Below are positions 24,884 to 33,170 of a stretch of 64,000 nt of DNA, piece by piece (the first letter of the stretch is position 1; the number at the start of each line of letters is the position of its first letter). The position numbers and the translations under genes are program-made. Source of the DNA: Spirosoma foliorum (GTDB lineage Bacteria; Bacteroidota; Bacteroidia; Cytophagales; Spirosomataceae); assembly GCF_014117325.1 (NCBI RefSeq), contig NZ_CP059732.1, forward strand, positions 4,043,001 to 4,107,000, in the 5' to 3' direction. The notes under the pieces are model-generated. The model made no database searches. It worked only from the letters and a program-made list of their open reading frames with translations, and was not told where the DNA came from.

Positions 24884-25069
24884 ATGAAAAAATCCATTTT
24901 GGCTGCTTTCGTAGTAGCCTCTCTTTGTATCAATAGCACGTTTGCTAACACACCTTCGCAAGACAAACCCGTATCAAAAACCACAACGGTGAAGAAAACC
25001 ACGGCGCCGTCAATGAAGTCTAAAACCACGACGTCAGCGGTGCATAAGAAACATGTTAAGCAATCGTAA
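24884..25069 (+). CDS. Small secreted Lys/Thr-rich protein
   Basis: A 61-residue protein with a clean signal peptide (MKKSILAAFVVASLCINSTF with cleavage after ANA-type FA-N). The mature part is short, basic and low-complexity (KTTTVKKTTAPSMKSKTTT). A strong terminator follows immediately, which supports it being a real transcribed gene. Probably periplasmic or surface; no family was recognised. Confidence 0.65.
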   Translation: MKKSILAAFVVASLCINSTFANTPSQDKPVSKTTTVKKTTAPSMKSKTTTSAVHKKHVKQS

Positions 25070-25082
25070 GTGAGTTTCTAAA

Positions 25083-25122
25083 AAGCAAAAGCGGCCCGTT
25101 TTTCAACGGGCCGCTTTTGCTT
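25083..25122 (+). terminator. Strong hairpin terminator
   Basis: AAGCAAAAGCGGCCCGTT pairs perfectly with AACGGGCCGCTTTTGCTT over 18 bp with a TTTC loop. The internal GC core and the A/T outer stem on both sides allow it to act in both directions between the small secreted gene and the convergent OmpA-family gene. Confidence 0.85.
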
Positions 25123-25123
25123 C

Positions 25124-25156
25124 AAACCTATAAGGTTTTGGAAACCTTATAGGTTT
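25124..25156. repeat. Second perfect hairpin, AAACCTATAAGG class
   Basis: AAACCTATAAGGTTT and AAACCTTATAGGTTT form a perfect 15-bp stem with a 3-nt loop, directly after the terminator and just before the OmpA-family stop codon on the other strand. Either half is itself nearly palindromic. Confidence 0.8.
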
Positions 25157-25172
25157 TATATGATTTGATTCT

Positions 25173-27455
25173 TTACTGCACAGCTAAGACTTTAAACTCT
25201 GTCCGGCGATTTTGCTGGTGTTCGTTTTCCGTGCAATTCACCCCATCGACGCAACCGTTCAAAATTTCCGATTCTCCATATCCACGCGCCACTAATCGAT
25301 TAGCCGGAATCCCTCTTGCTACTAAATAATCCATCGCAGCACGGGCACGACTCTCCGACAGGCGAATATTGTACGCATCGGTAGCACGAGCATCGGTATG
25401 CGAGCGCAATTCGATCTGCATTTGTGGATATTCTTTCAGAATTGCCAGTACGTGATCGAGTTCATGTGCCGCATCGGCCCGAATAAAGAACTTGTTCAGG
25501 TCGTAGTAAATGTTCTTGAGTTGGAACACGTCGCCTACGCCATATAAACCCAGCGAATCGGTAACAACTTTCGACTTGCGCTTCGTTTTGCCATACTGGG
25601 CTCTTTTAGTTGCATACCGGTCTTTCTGAGCCGTAATCGTATAAGGTGCGTTCGGTTTTACATCGAATTCGTAGCCACCATCAGGGCCAGTCGTTACGGT
25701 TTGCTCAGATTTGTCTTTCTCGTTCCGCAGCGTAACTTTCACGCCATTGGCAGGCTGCTGGTTCACCTCGGTTTTGATAACTCCCTTCACCAACGTATTC
25801 TCCGACTTCTCTAAGTAAATCGACACGTTCATGACTGGTTTTGGTGATTGGGTTAGAGTCGAGAAGCGAACGCTGTTCATGGCATACCCTTCCTTGATCG
25901 CCTTGAATTCGTATTCGGTGTTCGAATCCACACACAAATCCGTGCGTCCCTGTACATTCGTTAGTCGCAGGTCCTGATTGACACCATTCCGTAAAATCCG
26001 AACGTCGGCGTTTTCGAGTGGGACATTGGTTTTGGCGTCATATACCAGAATGTTCAGCTGCTTACAGGTGCGTCGGAACGAATAGATATCATCGTCGCTT
26101 ACCCCTTTCTTACGGTTACTACTCACAAAACCTGTCGTGCGGTTTTTATCCGTAATGAAACCAAAGTCATCTTTTTCGGAGTTGATTGGTGCGCCTACAT
26201 TTTGAACGCCTTTATAGGCGATACCATCTTTTAGTTCGGCCACAAATACATCCAAGCCACCCAGACCTTCATGTCCGTCGGATGAGAAGTACAAGTCATC
26301 ACCCTCTGTAGCATATGGAAACATTTCGTTACCTTCCGTATTAATTTCCTTACCCATATTTACGGGTGTTCCCCACTGGCCGTTATTAAATTCGACTACG
26401 TAAATATCTGTGCCGCCATAACCGCCCGGCATATCTGAAGCAAAGTACATTTTGGTGTTGTCAGCCGAGAATGCAGGGTGACCGACAGAGTATTCACTAC
26501 TGTTGAATGGCACCTCCTGGATATCAACCCATTTACCATTCTTATTCACGGAAGAGTACAATTTCAATTTTTTTACACCATCCGAGCTTTTACCAGCTTT
26601 TCCCTTACTTGTATTGTTTCGGGTAAAGACGATAAAGTTTTGATCCTTCGTGAAGGTCATTGGTCCCTCGTGGTATTTGGTATTGAGCGTACGGCTAAAA
26701 ATCTCGGCTTTCGACAAGGGTTGTGCATCGGCAGAAGCTTCCGTATTTCCCGCTTTCGCATCGCTACCACCCCCCAAAATAGACGAGTTAACTGAGCGAT
26801 TCAGATCAGCTCCCGGAACACGAAGCTGGTTTGTGTCAGGATGAAAATAGAGATCCAGGAATGGCGTCTGGTTCCAGTTGAACACCCGTTTTACTACCCC
26901 CGACTCATCACGCGCCGACACGAAAACAATTCCACCCTTATAATACATCGGGCTAAAATCGGCCTGACGAGAGTTGATTGGCAGGTTGTACATCCGGTAC
27001 GAGGATGAATCCTGATAGAACCGGCTCATATCCATATAAGACACCGTAAATCGGCGTCCACGTAGGTCCTGGCCCTGTTTTTCACCATACTGGCTATACA
27101 TTTTCTGCGACTCCCGGTACTTACCATTAGCCGCCAGCGATTGTGCATAATAGAGGTAAACTTCGCTGTCTAAATCGGTATATGATTTAACCAGTTCGCC
27201 ATACACACGCTCAGCATTTCGGGTATCCTGCAACTTACGATAGCTATAGCCGAGCTTAATCAGGGCATCGCGAGTTTCGGCGGGATCTTTCTTTTTATCG
27301 ACCCGTAAAAACTCTTCGTATGCCCGTACTGCGCTTACATAGCTAAGATTATCAAATTGCTTATTAGCCGCTCGTAGCCGTGCACTTTGTGCCTGGGCAT
27401 TCAGACTCCAGAAGGCTAGTCCTGTTAGTAGTAGGACTCGTACAATTCGGTTCAT
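25173..27455 (-). CDS. OmpA-family outer membrane protein with TPR and PD40 repeats
   Basis: A 760-residue protein. Signal peptide (MNRIVRVLLLTGLAFWSLNA), TPR-like helices at about 30-125, and WD40/PD40 beta-propeller repeats at about 240-430 (HPAFSADNTKMYFASDMPGG, MFPYATEGDDLYFSSDGHEG). Carboxypeptidase-regulatory-like beta domains follow at about 470-620, and a C-terminal OmpA peptidoglycan-binding domain at about 640-755 (ELRSHTDARATDAYN, LSESRARAAMDYL). This architecture matches PorE-like type IX secretion proteins and related envelope anchors of Bacteroidota. It should sit in the periplasm attached to peptidoglycan. Whether it is the true PorE is not decided by sequence alone. Confidence 0.88.
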   Translation of the reverse strand: MNRIVRVLLLTGLAFWSLNAQAQSARLRAANKQFDNLSYVSAVRAYEEFLRVDKKKDPAETRDALIKLGYSYRKLQDTRNAERVYGELVKSYTDLDSEVYLYYAQSLAANGKYRESQKMYSQYGEKQGQDLRGRRFTVSYMDMSRFYQDSSSYRMYNLPINSRQADFSPMYYKGGIVFVSARDESGVVKRVFNWNQTPFLDLYFHPDTNQLRVPGADLNRSVNSSILGGGSDAKAGNTEASADAQPLSKAEIFSRTLNTKYHEGPMTFTKDQNFIVFTRNNTSKGKAGKSSDGVKKLKLYSSVNKNGKWVDIQEVPFNSSEYSVGHPAFSADNTKMYFASDMPGGYGGTDIYVVEFNNGQWGTPVNMGKEINTEGNEMFPYATEGDDLYFSSDGHEGLGGLDVFVAELKDGIAYKGVQNVGAPINSEKDDFGFITDKNRTTGFVSSNRKKGVSDDDIYSFRRTCKQLNILVYDAKTNVPLENADVRILRNGVNQDLRLTNVQGRTDLCVDSNTEYEFKAIKEGYAMNSVRFSTLTQSPKPVMNVSIYLEKSENTLVKGVIKTEVNQQPANGVKVTLRNEKDKSEQTVTTGPDGGYEFDVKPNAPYTITAQKDRYATKRAQYGKTKRKSKVVTDSLGLYGVGDVFQLKNIYYDLNKFFIRADAAHELDHVLAILKEYPQMQIELRSHTDARATDAYNIRLSESRARAAMDYLVARGIPANRLVARGYGESEILNGCVDGVNCTENEHQQNRRTEFKVLAVQ

Positions 27456-27593
27456 GGTATTAGTGAGTTAGTCTCGCCGGAAACATATCAAATAGGATGC
27501 CAATTTTATAAAATCATGCTTAAGATCAGTTCTAAAAGGACATGAAACGCGTTTTATCACACTAAAATACAATTTCTCGAATAGCTACTCAAG

Positions 27594-28943
27594 CTAGGAA
27601 TCAGCTTTTGAATTCAACAAAAATCGACCTATTCGTTTAGTTTCTGCCTGCACCCGAAACCGATGGTCGATGCGGTAACCGATGACCCACGCAATCTGAT
27701 CGCCGGAAAGCAGTACCGCCGTTTGTTCTCGCTCAGTACGACTCAATTTCAGATCGTTTAATAAATCACTGACTAGTTTATGCCCATTTAACCCAAGCGG
27801 TCGAAAACGGTCACCCTGTCGCCAGGGGCGAATGGTCAGCGGGAGTTGTAATTTATCCGCATCCAGGCAAGCGATGGCGGAATCGGCAGGTGGGCGAAAG
27901 TCGGCTGACTTTTCAATTTCGTCGATGGTCAGCGAAAACGCCCCACCTACTTCTACCAGACCGCTCGCCAGGGTGGTTAACGTAATTTCGGGATATAGCT
28001 GCGATGGCAACGGTTCGAGCAATAATCCTTCTCGTTCGTGGCTAATCCGATGTGTTGTTGAGCTAAACACTTGCCCGATGGGTCGATTTAAAGCGTTTGC
28101 GATCTGATTTGCTTGGTCATCTGTAAAGCCAAATGGTTTCAGCCAATTTGCCAGTCGAAAATCAAGTTCCGGCAACGCCTTTAACTTAGTTGTTGGCAAA
28201 CTAATCTGCTGTCCCTTCACTTCGGCTGTTTGCTGCCAGGATCGCTCAAGCTCAGCCTGCATTACTGTTTCGGCAGCTCTCAAACGCTCAATAGTACGGG
28301 GCAACGTTTGCCATAAACCGGGGTTCAGACTCGTCAATACAGGGACAACATGATGCCGAATCCGATTGCGTGCGTACTTATCGTCGCTATTCGAACTATC
28401 TTCTCGATAAAGCAGCTCTCGTTCATCTGCGTAAGCAACTAACTGAGGGCGAGTTGCAAATAGCAATGGCCGAACAATGCCATTCTGATTGCTGGCGATA
28501 CCATGCAGGCCAGCTAATCCCGTACCTCGTGTCAGATTAAGCAGCAGGGTTTCCAGGGTATCATTCAGATGATGGGCTGTGGCCAGACAAGCATATTTAT
28601 ATTCGTCGAGAAGTTGAGCAAACCAGGTATACCGAAGTTCTCGAGCAACCATTTGGATCGAAACGCCACGTTCGGCAGCCACAGCTTTGGTGTCGAAACG
28701 AGTGCCATGAAACGGAACCCCATACTGTTCGGCCTTGTTCTGAACAAAAAGGGCATCAGCCTCAGATTCTGCCCCTCGTAAACCAAAATTAACGTGGGCT
28801 ATTGCAACTGGTTGGTTAATTCGGTGAAACAATTCGGCCATCACCATCGAGTCAATACCACCACTAATTGCTAACAACACACGATCATTGGAGCCGAACA
28901 ATTGATTGTCGTTAATAAATGCTAAAAAACGCTGCTCTAACAT
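27594..28943 (-). CDS. tilS: tRNA(Ile)-lysidine synthetase
   Basis: TilS attaches lysine to C34 of the tRNA-Ile with a CAU anticodon, using ATP, which switches codon reading from AUG to AUA. The PP-loop SGGIDSM is near residue 27, with AHVNFGLRGAESEADA and the ATAHHLNDTLETLLLNLTRG segment following. The C-terminal substrate-binding domain ends with WRQGDRFRPLGLNGHKLVSD. The frame is open to a TTG at 28958, but ATG 28943 (MLEQRFLAF) is the better start (449 residues). It is divergent from the OstA-like gene with only about 30 bp between. Confidence 0.95.
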   Translation of the reverse strand: MLEQRFLAFINDNQLFGSNDRVLLAISGGIDSMVMAELFHRINQPVAIAHVNFGLRGAESEADALFVQNKAEQYGVPFHGTRFDTKAVAAERGVSIQMVARELRYTWFAQLLDEYKYACLATAHHLNDTLETLLLNLTRGTGLAGLHGIASNQNGIVRPLLFATRPQLVAYADERELLYREDSSNSDDKYARNRIRHHVVPVLTSLNPGLWQTLPRTIERLRAAETVMQAELERSWQQTAEVKGQQISLPTTKLKALPELDFRLANWLKPFGFTDDQANQIANALNRPIGQVFSSTTHRISHEREGLLLEPLPSQLYPEITLTTLASGLVEVGGAFSLTIDEIEKSADFRPPADSAIACLDADKLQLPLTIRPWRQGDRFRPLGLNGHKLVSDLLNDLKLSRTEREQTAVLLSGDQIAWVIGYRIDHRFRVQAETKRIGRFLLNSKADS

Positions 28944-28963
28944 CCGGTGTCGGCCCAAAGCCG

Positions 28964-28971
28964 TAGTTTTG
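28964..28971 (+). promoter_or_regulatory. -7 element immediately upstream of the OstA-like gene
   Basis: TAGTTTTG matches the Bacteroidota -7 consensus TAnnTTTG and ends only 4 nt before ATG 28976, implying a leaderless or near-leaderless mRNA. No clear TTG -33 partner was found at the expected distance. Confidence 0.5.
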
Positions 28972-28975
28972 TCTT

Positions 28976-30814
28976 ATGATTCGTTTATTTTCTCGTATTT
29001 TATTCACATTCATCTGGCTCTTTTTTCTGGTTTCTTCTACTGATGCCCTGGCTCAGGTAGGCGGAGCATCTGTAGCTGCTGGTCCTGGCGATAAAGTCGA
29101 GCTATTCCACGCCGATAGTTTGGTTGTGCTTAATATACCTGGTCAAGTCGTTCGAAAGTTGCATAATAACGTGCGGCTGCGGCACAAAGGTGTACTTATG
29201 TACTGCAACCTTGCGATCCAGAACGTGACGACTAACGTAATCGAAGCCTATGGTAACGTTCGATTGGTTCAGGGTGACACGATCAATGTGCGGGGCGACA
29301 CGATGTTTTATTATGGTAACACCCGCCAGGCAAATATGCGGGGGCACGTTGTCATGCGCGACCGCAAAATGACCCTAACCACCGCTCAACTCGATTACGA
29401 TATGGTATCGGGTATTGCGCACTACCCTGTCCCCGGCCGTATTGTCGATAAAGAAAACGTATTGACCAGCCTCGAAGGCTACTATGATACCCGAACCAAG
29501 CTTTCTACATTTCGCCGGAATGTTCGTTTAGTAAATACCAAAGGTACGCTCACTGGCGATTCGCTGCTTTATAATTCGCTCACTCGGCTGGCCACATTTC
29601 AGGGGCCAACCCGTATCAAGAACAAAGATGGTGTTCTGACAGCCGTTGCAGGTCAATACAATACCACAACGGGCATCTCGAATTTCCAGCGCCGGGCAAC
29701 TGTTGAAACCCCGAAATATCGGCTCACTGGAGATTCCCTTTATTACGACAATGTATCCGAATTAGGCATTGCCAAAGGCAAGGTAATTATGGTTGCGAAA
29801 GACCGTAAAGCCGTCATTCTGGGCGATCATGTTCGCTATAATGGAAAAGCAGGAATCTCGCGGGTTACGGGCCACGCGGTTGCTAAAAGTCTCGCGAACG
29901 AAACAACAAATGACACCCTCTATTTGCGAGCAGATACGTTATTTTCCTTCGATAATAAGGTAACCAACACCCGTCGACTGGTGGGTCAAAAAAATGTTTT
30001 TGTCTATAAATCAGACATGCAAAGTAAATGCGATTCGCTCATTTATGACATGGCCGATTCGACAATTTATTTTTATAAAAAACCCATTCTCTGGAGCCAG
30101 AATAAGTACCAGATGGAGGCCGATTCGATGACCGTTTTACTCAAAAATAATCGGATTCATACGATGTATCTGAAAGCAAAATCATTCGTCATTTCGCTCG
30201 ATACGCTTAAAAATTTCAATCAGGTTAAAGGGCGTACCATTACCGCTTATTTTGCCACAAAACTGGTAAATCCTGACACTATTTCGGTGGCTTCCAATGA
30301 AGTACAGCCAAACAAAAAACGAAACGCGCAGACAAATACGATCAAAAATGCAGTAGCCTCTGCAACGAATACCCTACCCAAAGGCGTATCCACTAGAAAA
30401 AACGAATCAACAACACCCGATTCCGTTCGACTGCAGGAACAGACCACCTTGGAACGGGTTATTGTTGATGGGAATGGGCAGAGTATCTATTATGCCCTGA
30501 ATGAGAAAAATAAATTAATTGGGTTGAATCACGTTGAGTGTAGTCGGATGAACATCGAATTCACCGATAATAAAGTTGGTCGAATTCGATTTTACGGTCA
30601 CCCGGATTCTCAACTAATTCCCCCCAAGGAAATAACTGGTGAGACGAAAGAGTTGGATGGTTTTCGGTGGCGTGAAGCAGAAAAGCCTACCAAGGGGCAG
30701 GTTTTATGGCTCGAAACTCCACCAACTGAAAAACCAGCCGTGAAAAAACCATTAAAAAAGAAGGGCCAAAACAAACCTTTGGCTCAAAAATTGGTTCGAA
30801 AAGTTAATAATTAA
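28976..30814 (+). CDS. OstA-like / LptA-domain protein
   Basis: A 612-residue protein with a signal peptide (FTFIWLFFLVSSTDALAQ). A long series of OstA/LptA-type beta-jellyroll repeats follows (IEAYGNVRLVQGDTINVRGD, MFYYGNTRQANMRGHVVMRD, TLTGDSLLYNSLTRLATFQG). These domains form the periplasmic bridge that carries lipopolysaccharide to the outer membrane. The C-terminus is Lys-rich. LptC, the inner-membrane partner, is at 38918-39496. It belongs to the envelope gene neighbourhood with bamD. The OstA-like call is firm; its exact role beside a canonical LptA is inferred. Confidence 0.85.
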   Translation: MIRLFSRILFTFIWLFFLVSSTDALAQVGGASVAAGPGDKVELFHADSLVVLNIPGQVVRKLHNNVRLRHKGVLMYCNLAIQNVTTNVIEAYGNVRLVQGDTINVRGDTMFYYGNTRQANMRGHVVMRDRKMTLTTAQLDYDMVSGIAHYPVPGRIVDKENVLTSLEGYYDTRTKLSTFRRNVRLVNTKGTLTGDSLLYNSLTRLATFQGPTRIKNKDGVLTAVAGQYNTTTGISNFQRRATVETPKYRLTGDSLYYDNVSELGIAKGKVIMVAKDRKAVILGDHVRYNGKAGISRVTGHAVAKSLANETTNDTLYLRADTLFSFDNKVTNTRRLVGQKNVFVYKSDMQSKCDSLIYDMADSTIYFYKKPILWSQNKYQMEADSMTVLLKNNRIHTMYLKAKSFVISLDTLKNFNQVKGRTITAYFATKLVNPDTISVASNEVQPNKKRNAQTNTIKNAVASATNTLPKGVSTRKNESTTPDSVRLQEQTTLERVIVDGNGQSIYYALNEKNKLIGLNHVECSRMNIEFTDNKVGRIRFYGHPDSQLIPPKEITGETKELDGFRWREAEKPTKGQVLWLETPPTEKPAVKKPLKKKGQNKPLAQKLVRKVNN

Positions 30815-30845
30815 GCTTTTTAACAATTTTTTAGACAATAGTGAG

Positions 30846-30876
30846 TTGACTTTGTCTTTTAAGCTGAATAGGTTTG
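30846..30876 (+). promoter_or_regulatory. Bacteroidota-type promoter of the T9SS-sorted protein
   Basis: TTG at 30846-30848, a 20-nt spacer, and TAGGTTTG at 30869-30876. This matches the TTG-N17-23-TAnnTTTG consensus exactly. The ATG is at 30909, giving a leader of roughly 25 nt. Confidence 0.75.
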
Positions 30877-30908
30877 TGGTGAATAGGTGTGTACCTGAAT
30901 AGACTTAC

Positions 30909-31571
30909 ATGAAGAAATTTATACTTATTGGTGTATTGACGGGCTTGCTAACGGCAACTATCCCGCTCCGAGCGCAGGTCGCTCCGCGGGATACGGATGT
31001 CCGGAAAGGGAGCCGACTCGAACTGGGCCGAACGTCATCGCCACAGAAAACCAGTGCATCTCGACTACCGTCTCAACGGTTTGCGATTATGCCTAACCCG
31101 ACCTTGTCGGGACTTGATCGGTCAATAACGCTCAATAAAAACTCGGCGATCAACGAACATTATCGATCCCTGTTGCTTCCGAACGCAGGCTCTAAGCCAA
31201 CTGCCCGTGCGTCGTCGGCAGAAGTGTCGGCTCAGGCTACTGAACTACGATCAGCCCCTGCACAGGAAGGTAAAACTGATAACCGTCTGTTTTCCAACGA
31301 TAAGCTATGGATTTCGAACGCCTACCCTAACCCAGCCGATGATGTGGCTGAGTTAGACTATCAGTTCAGCGGCACGGCTACGGAAGCAAAGTTGGTCCTA
31401 CTGAATATATTGGGAACACCTGTAGCTGGATATGAGCAGATAGAACTAGATCGTAATGATCGCAAAGTTCGGATTATTACCCGCCCGCTAGATACCGGGT
31501 ATTATCTCTATCAGCTCACCGTTGATGGGAAGAAAGTAGCGACTAAACGCTTGCTTGTTCGCCATCAGTAA
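30909..31571 (+). CDS. Protein with type IX secretion C-terminal sorting domain
   Basis: A 220-residue protein. A signal peptide is present (LIGVLTGLLTATIPLRAQ). The C-terminal sorting domain starts at about 138 (ISNAYPNPADDVAELDYQF), continues with VLLNILGTPVAGYEQIEL, and ends YYLYQLTVDGKKVATKRLLV. This is the signal recognised by the type IX secretion system, so the protein should be exported across the outer membrane and attached to the cell surface. The middle region (about 25-130) is low-complexity with no recognised domain. It has its own promoter. Confidence 0.85.
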   Translation: MKKFILIGVLTGLLTATIPLRAQVAPRDTDVRKGSRLELGRTSSPQKTSASRLPSQRFAIMPNPTLSGLDRSITLNKNSAINEHYRSLLLPNAGSKPTARASSAEVSAQATELRSAPAQEGKTDNRLFSNDKLWISNAYPNPADDVAELDYQFSGTATEAKLVLLNILGTPVAGYEQIELDRNDRKVRIITRPLDTGYYLYQLTVDGKKVATKRLLVRHQ

Positions 31572-31681
31572 TAGCCCGGCCTGATTTGTTAAAATAGTTT
31601 AAACAGCCTTATTTACTGTTTATTTTCAGCACTATCACAGGCTGCGTCGTCGTTAAAACGGTGTAGCCTGTATTTTTTTTG

Positions 31682-31689
31682 TATCTTTG
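31682..31689 (+). promoter_or_regulatory. -7 element immediately upstream of bamD
   Basis: TATCTTTG fits TAnnTTTG and ends 7 nt before ATG 31697, so the transcript would be essentially leaderless. This also argues against the TTG at 31679 as a start, since it lies upstream of the promoter element. Confidence 0.6.
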
Positions 31690-31696
31690 CAAGCAT

Positions 31697-32590
31697 ATGC
31701 AACAACGTCATTTGGGTAAGATTCTGCTGGGAATTGGGGTAGTATTTTTACTGGGTTCGTGTAGCCCATTCTCAAAATTGCAGAAAAGTGGTAGCGATGA
31801 TGCTAAGTACAAAGGAGCTATTGCTTATTATAAAAAAGGAGACTGGTACCGCGCTGGACTCCTGTTTGAAGAATTAATTCCTGTACTGAAAGGCAGTAAT
31901 GAGTCGGAAATGGCTCAATTTTATTATGCGTATACACAGTATCAGCAAGGACAGTATTTGTTAAGCTCAACATTGTTCAAGAAGTTCTATGAAACCTTCG
32001 CCCGGTCAGATTATGCCCAGGAAGCCATGTATATGTACGCCTATTCGCTCTATCGCGATACGCCTTCCTTTAATCTGGATCAGTCGAATACCCTGACGGC
32101 AACATCAGCTTTACAGGATTTTATCAATGCCTACCCTGACAGTAAGTACCGGGATGACGCTACGAAGCAGATTCTGGATTTACGGGGTAAGCTGGAACGA
32201 AAAGCTTACGAAAAAGCCAAGCTTTATTATAAAACCAGCGGCTTTAACATCGCTTCCTATAAATCGTCGGTCATTGCTATTAACAACTTTCAGAAAGAAT
32301 TCCCCGATTCTGAATACAATGAGGAATTGGCGTATCTGAAAGTGGATGCAGAATTTAGCCTGGCTCAAAATAGTTTGGAAAACAAGCAAAAGGAACGTTA
32401 TCAGGAAGCGATTAGTTATCACCAGGCATTCATTGATAAGTATCCGAATAGTAAGTACCTGAAACAAGCCGAAAAAATGTTCGAGACCAGCCAGAAGGAA
32501 ATCGATCGGTTGGATAAAGCAGAACAGGCACGTGAAAAGGAAAAAGAAAAGCTTAAGAATCTTCCGGCAAAAGTGACAGCCGCAAATTAA
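31697..32590 (+). CDS. bamD: Outer membrane assembly lipoprotein BamD
   Basis: A BamD homologue, the lipoprotein subunit of the BAM complex that inserts beta-barrel proteins in the outer membrane. The lipobox is FLLGSC near residue 21. TPR repeats follow (AIAYYKKGDWYRAGLLFEEL, SSTLFKKFYETFARSDYAQE, ISYHQAFIDKYPNSKYLKQA). The C-terminal tail is Lys/Glu-rich. The frame is open to TTG 31679, but ATG 31697 gives the better signal peptide and sits after the -7 element. It is followed by rpoZ after a decayed repeat. Confidence 0.92.
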   Translation: MQQRHLGKILLGIGVVFLLGSCSPFSKLQKSGSDDAKYKGAIAYYKKGDWYRAGLLFEELIPVLKGSNESEMAQFYYAYTQYQQGQYLLSSTLFKKFYETFARSDYAQEAMYMYAYSLYRDTPSFNLDQSNTLTATSALQDFINAYPDSKYRDDATKQILDLRGKLERKAYEKAKLYYKTSGFNIASYKSSVIAINNFQKEFPDSEYNEELAYLKVDAEFSLAQNSLENKQKERYQEAISYHQAFIDKYPNSKYLKQAEKMFETSQKEIDRLDKAEQAREKEKEKLKNLPAKVTAAN

Positions 32591-32592
32591 AT

Positions 32593-32690
32593 TATGAATT
32601 GCGATTTACGAATTACGTTAATTATGGCTAGCCCAGGAATGTAATTTGAAATCGTACCGCTCCGGCGGCCCGGCTCGTAATTATTAAACC
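32593..32690. repeat. Decayed intergenic repeat, ATTACG-word class
   Basis: Contains ATTGCGATTTACGAATTACG on the left and CTCGTAATTATTAAACC on the right. The middle has diverged and the stem is no longer continuous. It lies between bamD and rpoZ and resembles 4241-4347. Confidence 0.5.
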
Positions 32691-32702
32691 ATAAATCAAA
32701 AC

Positions 32703-33014
32703 ATGGCCACAAATCAATCCATCATTACCCGAAATAACGATAAGATTGCCGCTCAAACGGGCAACTTATACGAATCGGTTTCGATCATCTCTAAACGTGC
32801 CCGGCAGATTGCCACCAAAAATAAAGAAGAGTTAAGCAACAAACTTTCCGAGTTTGTTTCGGCAGTTGACAACCTCGAAGAGGTTTTCGAAAACCGCGAA
32901 CAAATTGAAATCTCGAAATTCTACGAGCGCATGCCGAAGCCAACTTCGATTGCTACGGATGAATTTCTGGAAGGAAAAGTTTACTGGCGTTCTAACGAAG
33001 AAGCTCAGCAATAA
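32703..33014 (+). CDS. rpoZ: RNA polymerase omega subunit-like protein
   Basis: A 103-residue small protein matching the Bacteroidota omega subunit pattern: LYESVSIISKRARQIATKNK near 23-42, and EEVFENREQIEISKFYERMP near 60-79. Omega stabilises the beta-prime subunit and aids assembly of RNA polymerase. Its position between bamD and coaBC is the typical Bacteroidota arrangement. A strong terminator follows. Confidence 0.88.
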   Translation: MATNQSIITRNNDKIAAQTGNLYESVSIISKRARQIATKNKEELSNKLSEFVSAVDNLEEVFENREQIEISKFYERMPKPTSIATDEFLEGKVYWRSNEEAQQ

Positions 33015-33039
33015 GCTTGCTTTGTTTTCTGTTTTCAGG

Positions 33040-33070
33040 ACCGCACGGTAGATTCACCGTGCGGTTTTTA
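33040..33070 (+). terminator. Intrinsic terminator after rpoZ
   Basis: ACCGCACGGT, loop AGATTC, ACCGTGCGGT, then TTTTA. A perfect 10-bp GC-rich stem followed by a T run. Confidence 0.92.
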
Positions 33071-33170
33071 GTGTTTAACGATACCCACAATAAATAGTCT
33101 ATGAGCATACACTCCTATTCTAGTGGGAAGTGAATGTGTATCGACGCTTGCCTAGCGACCTCCTAAATCC

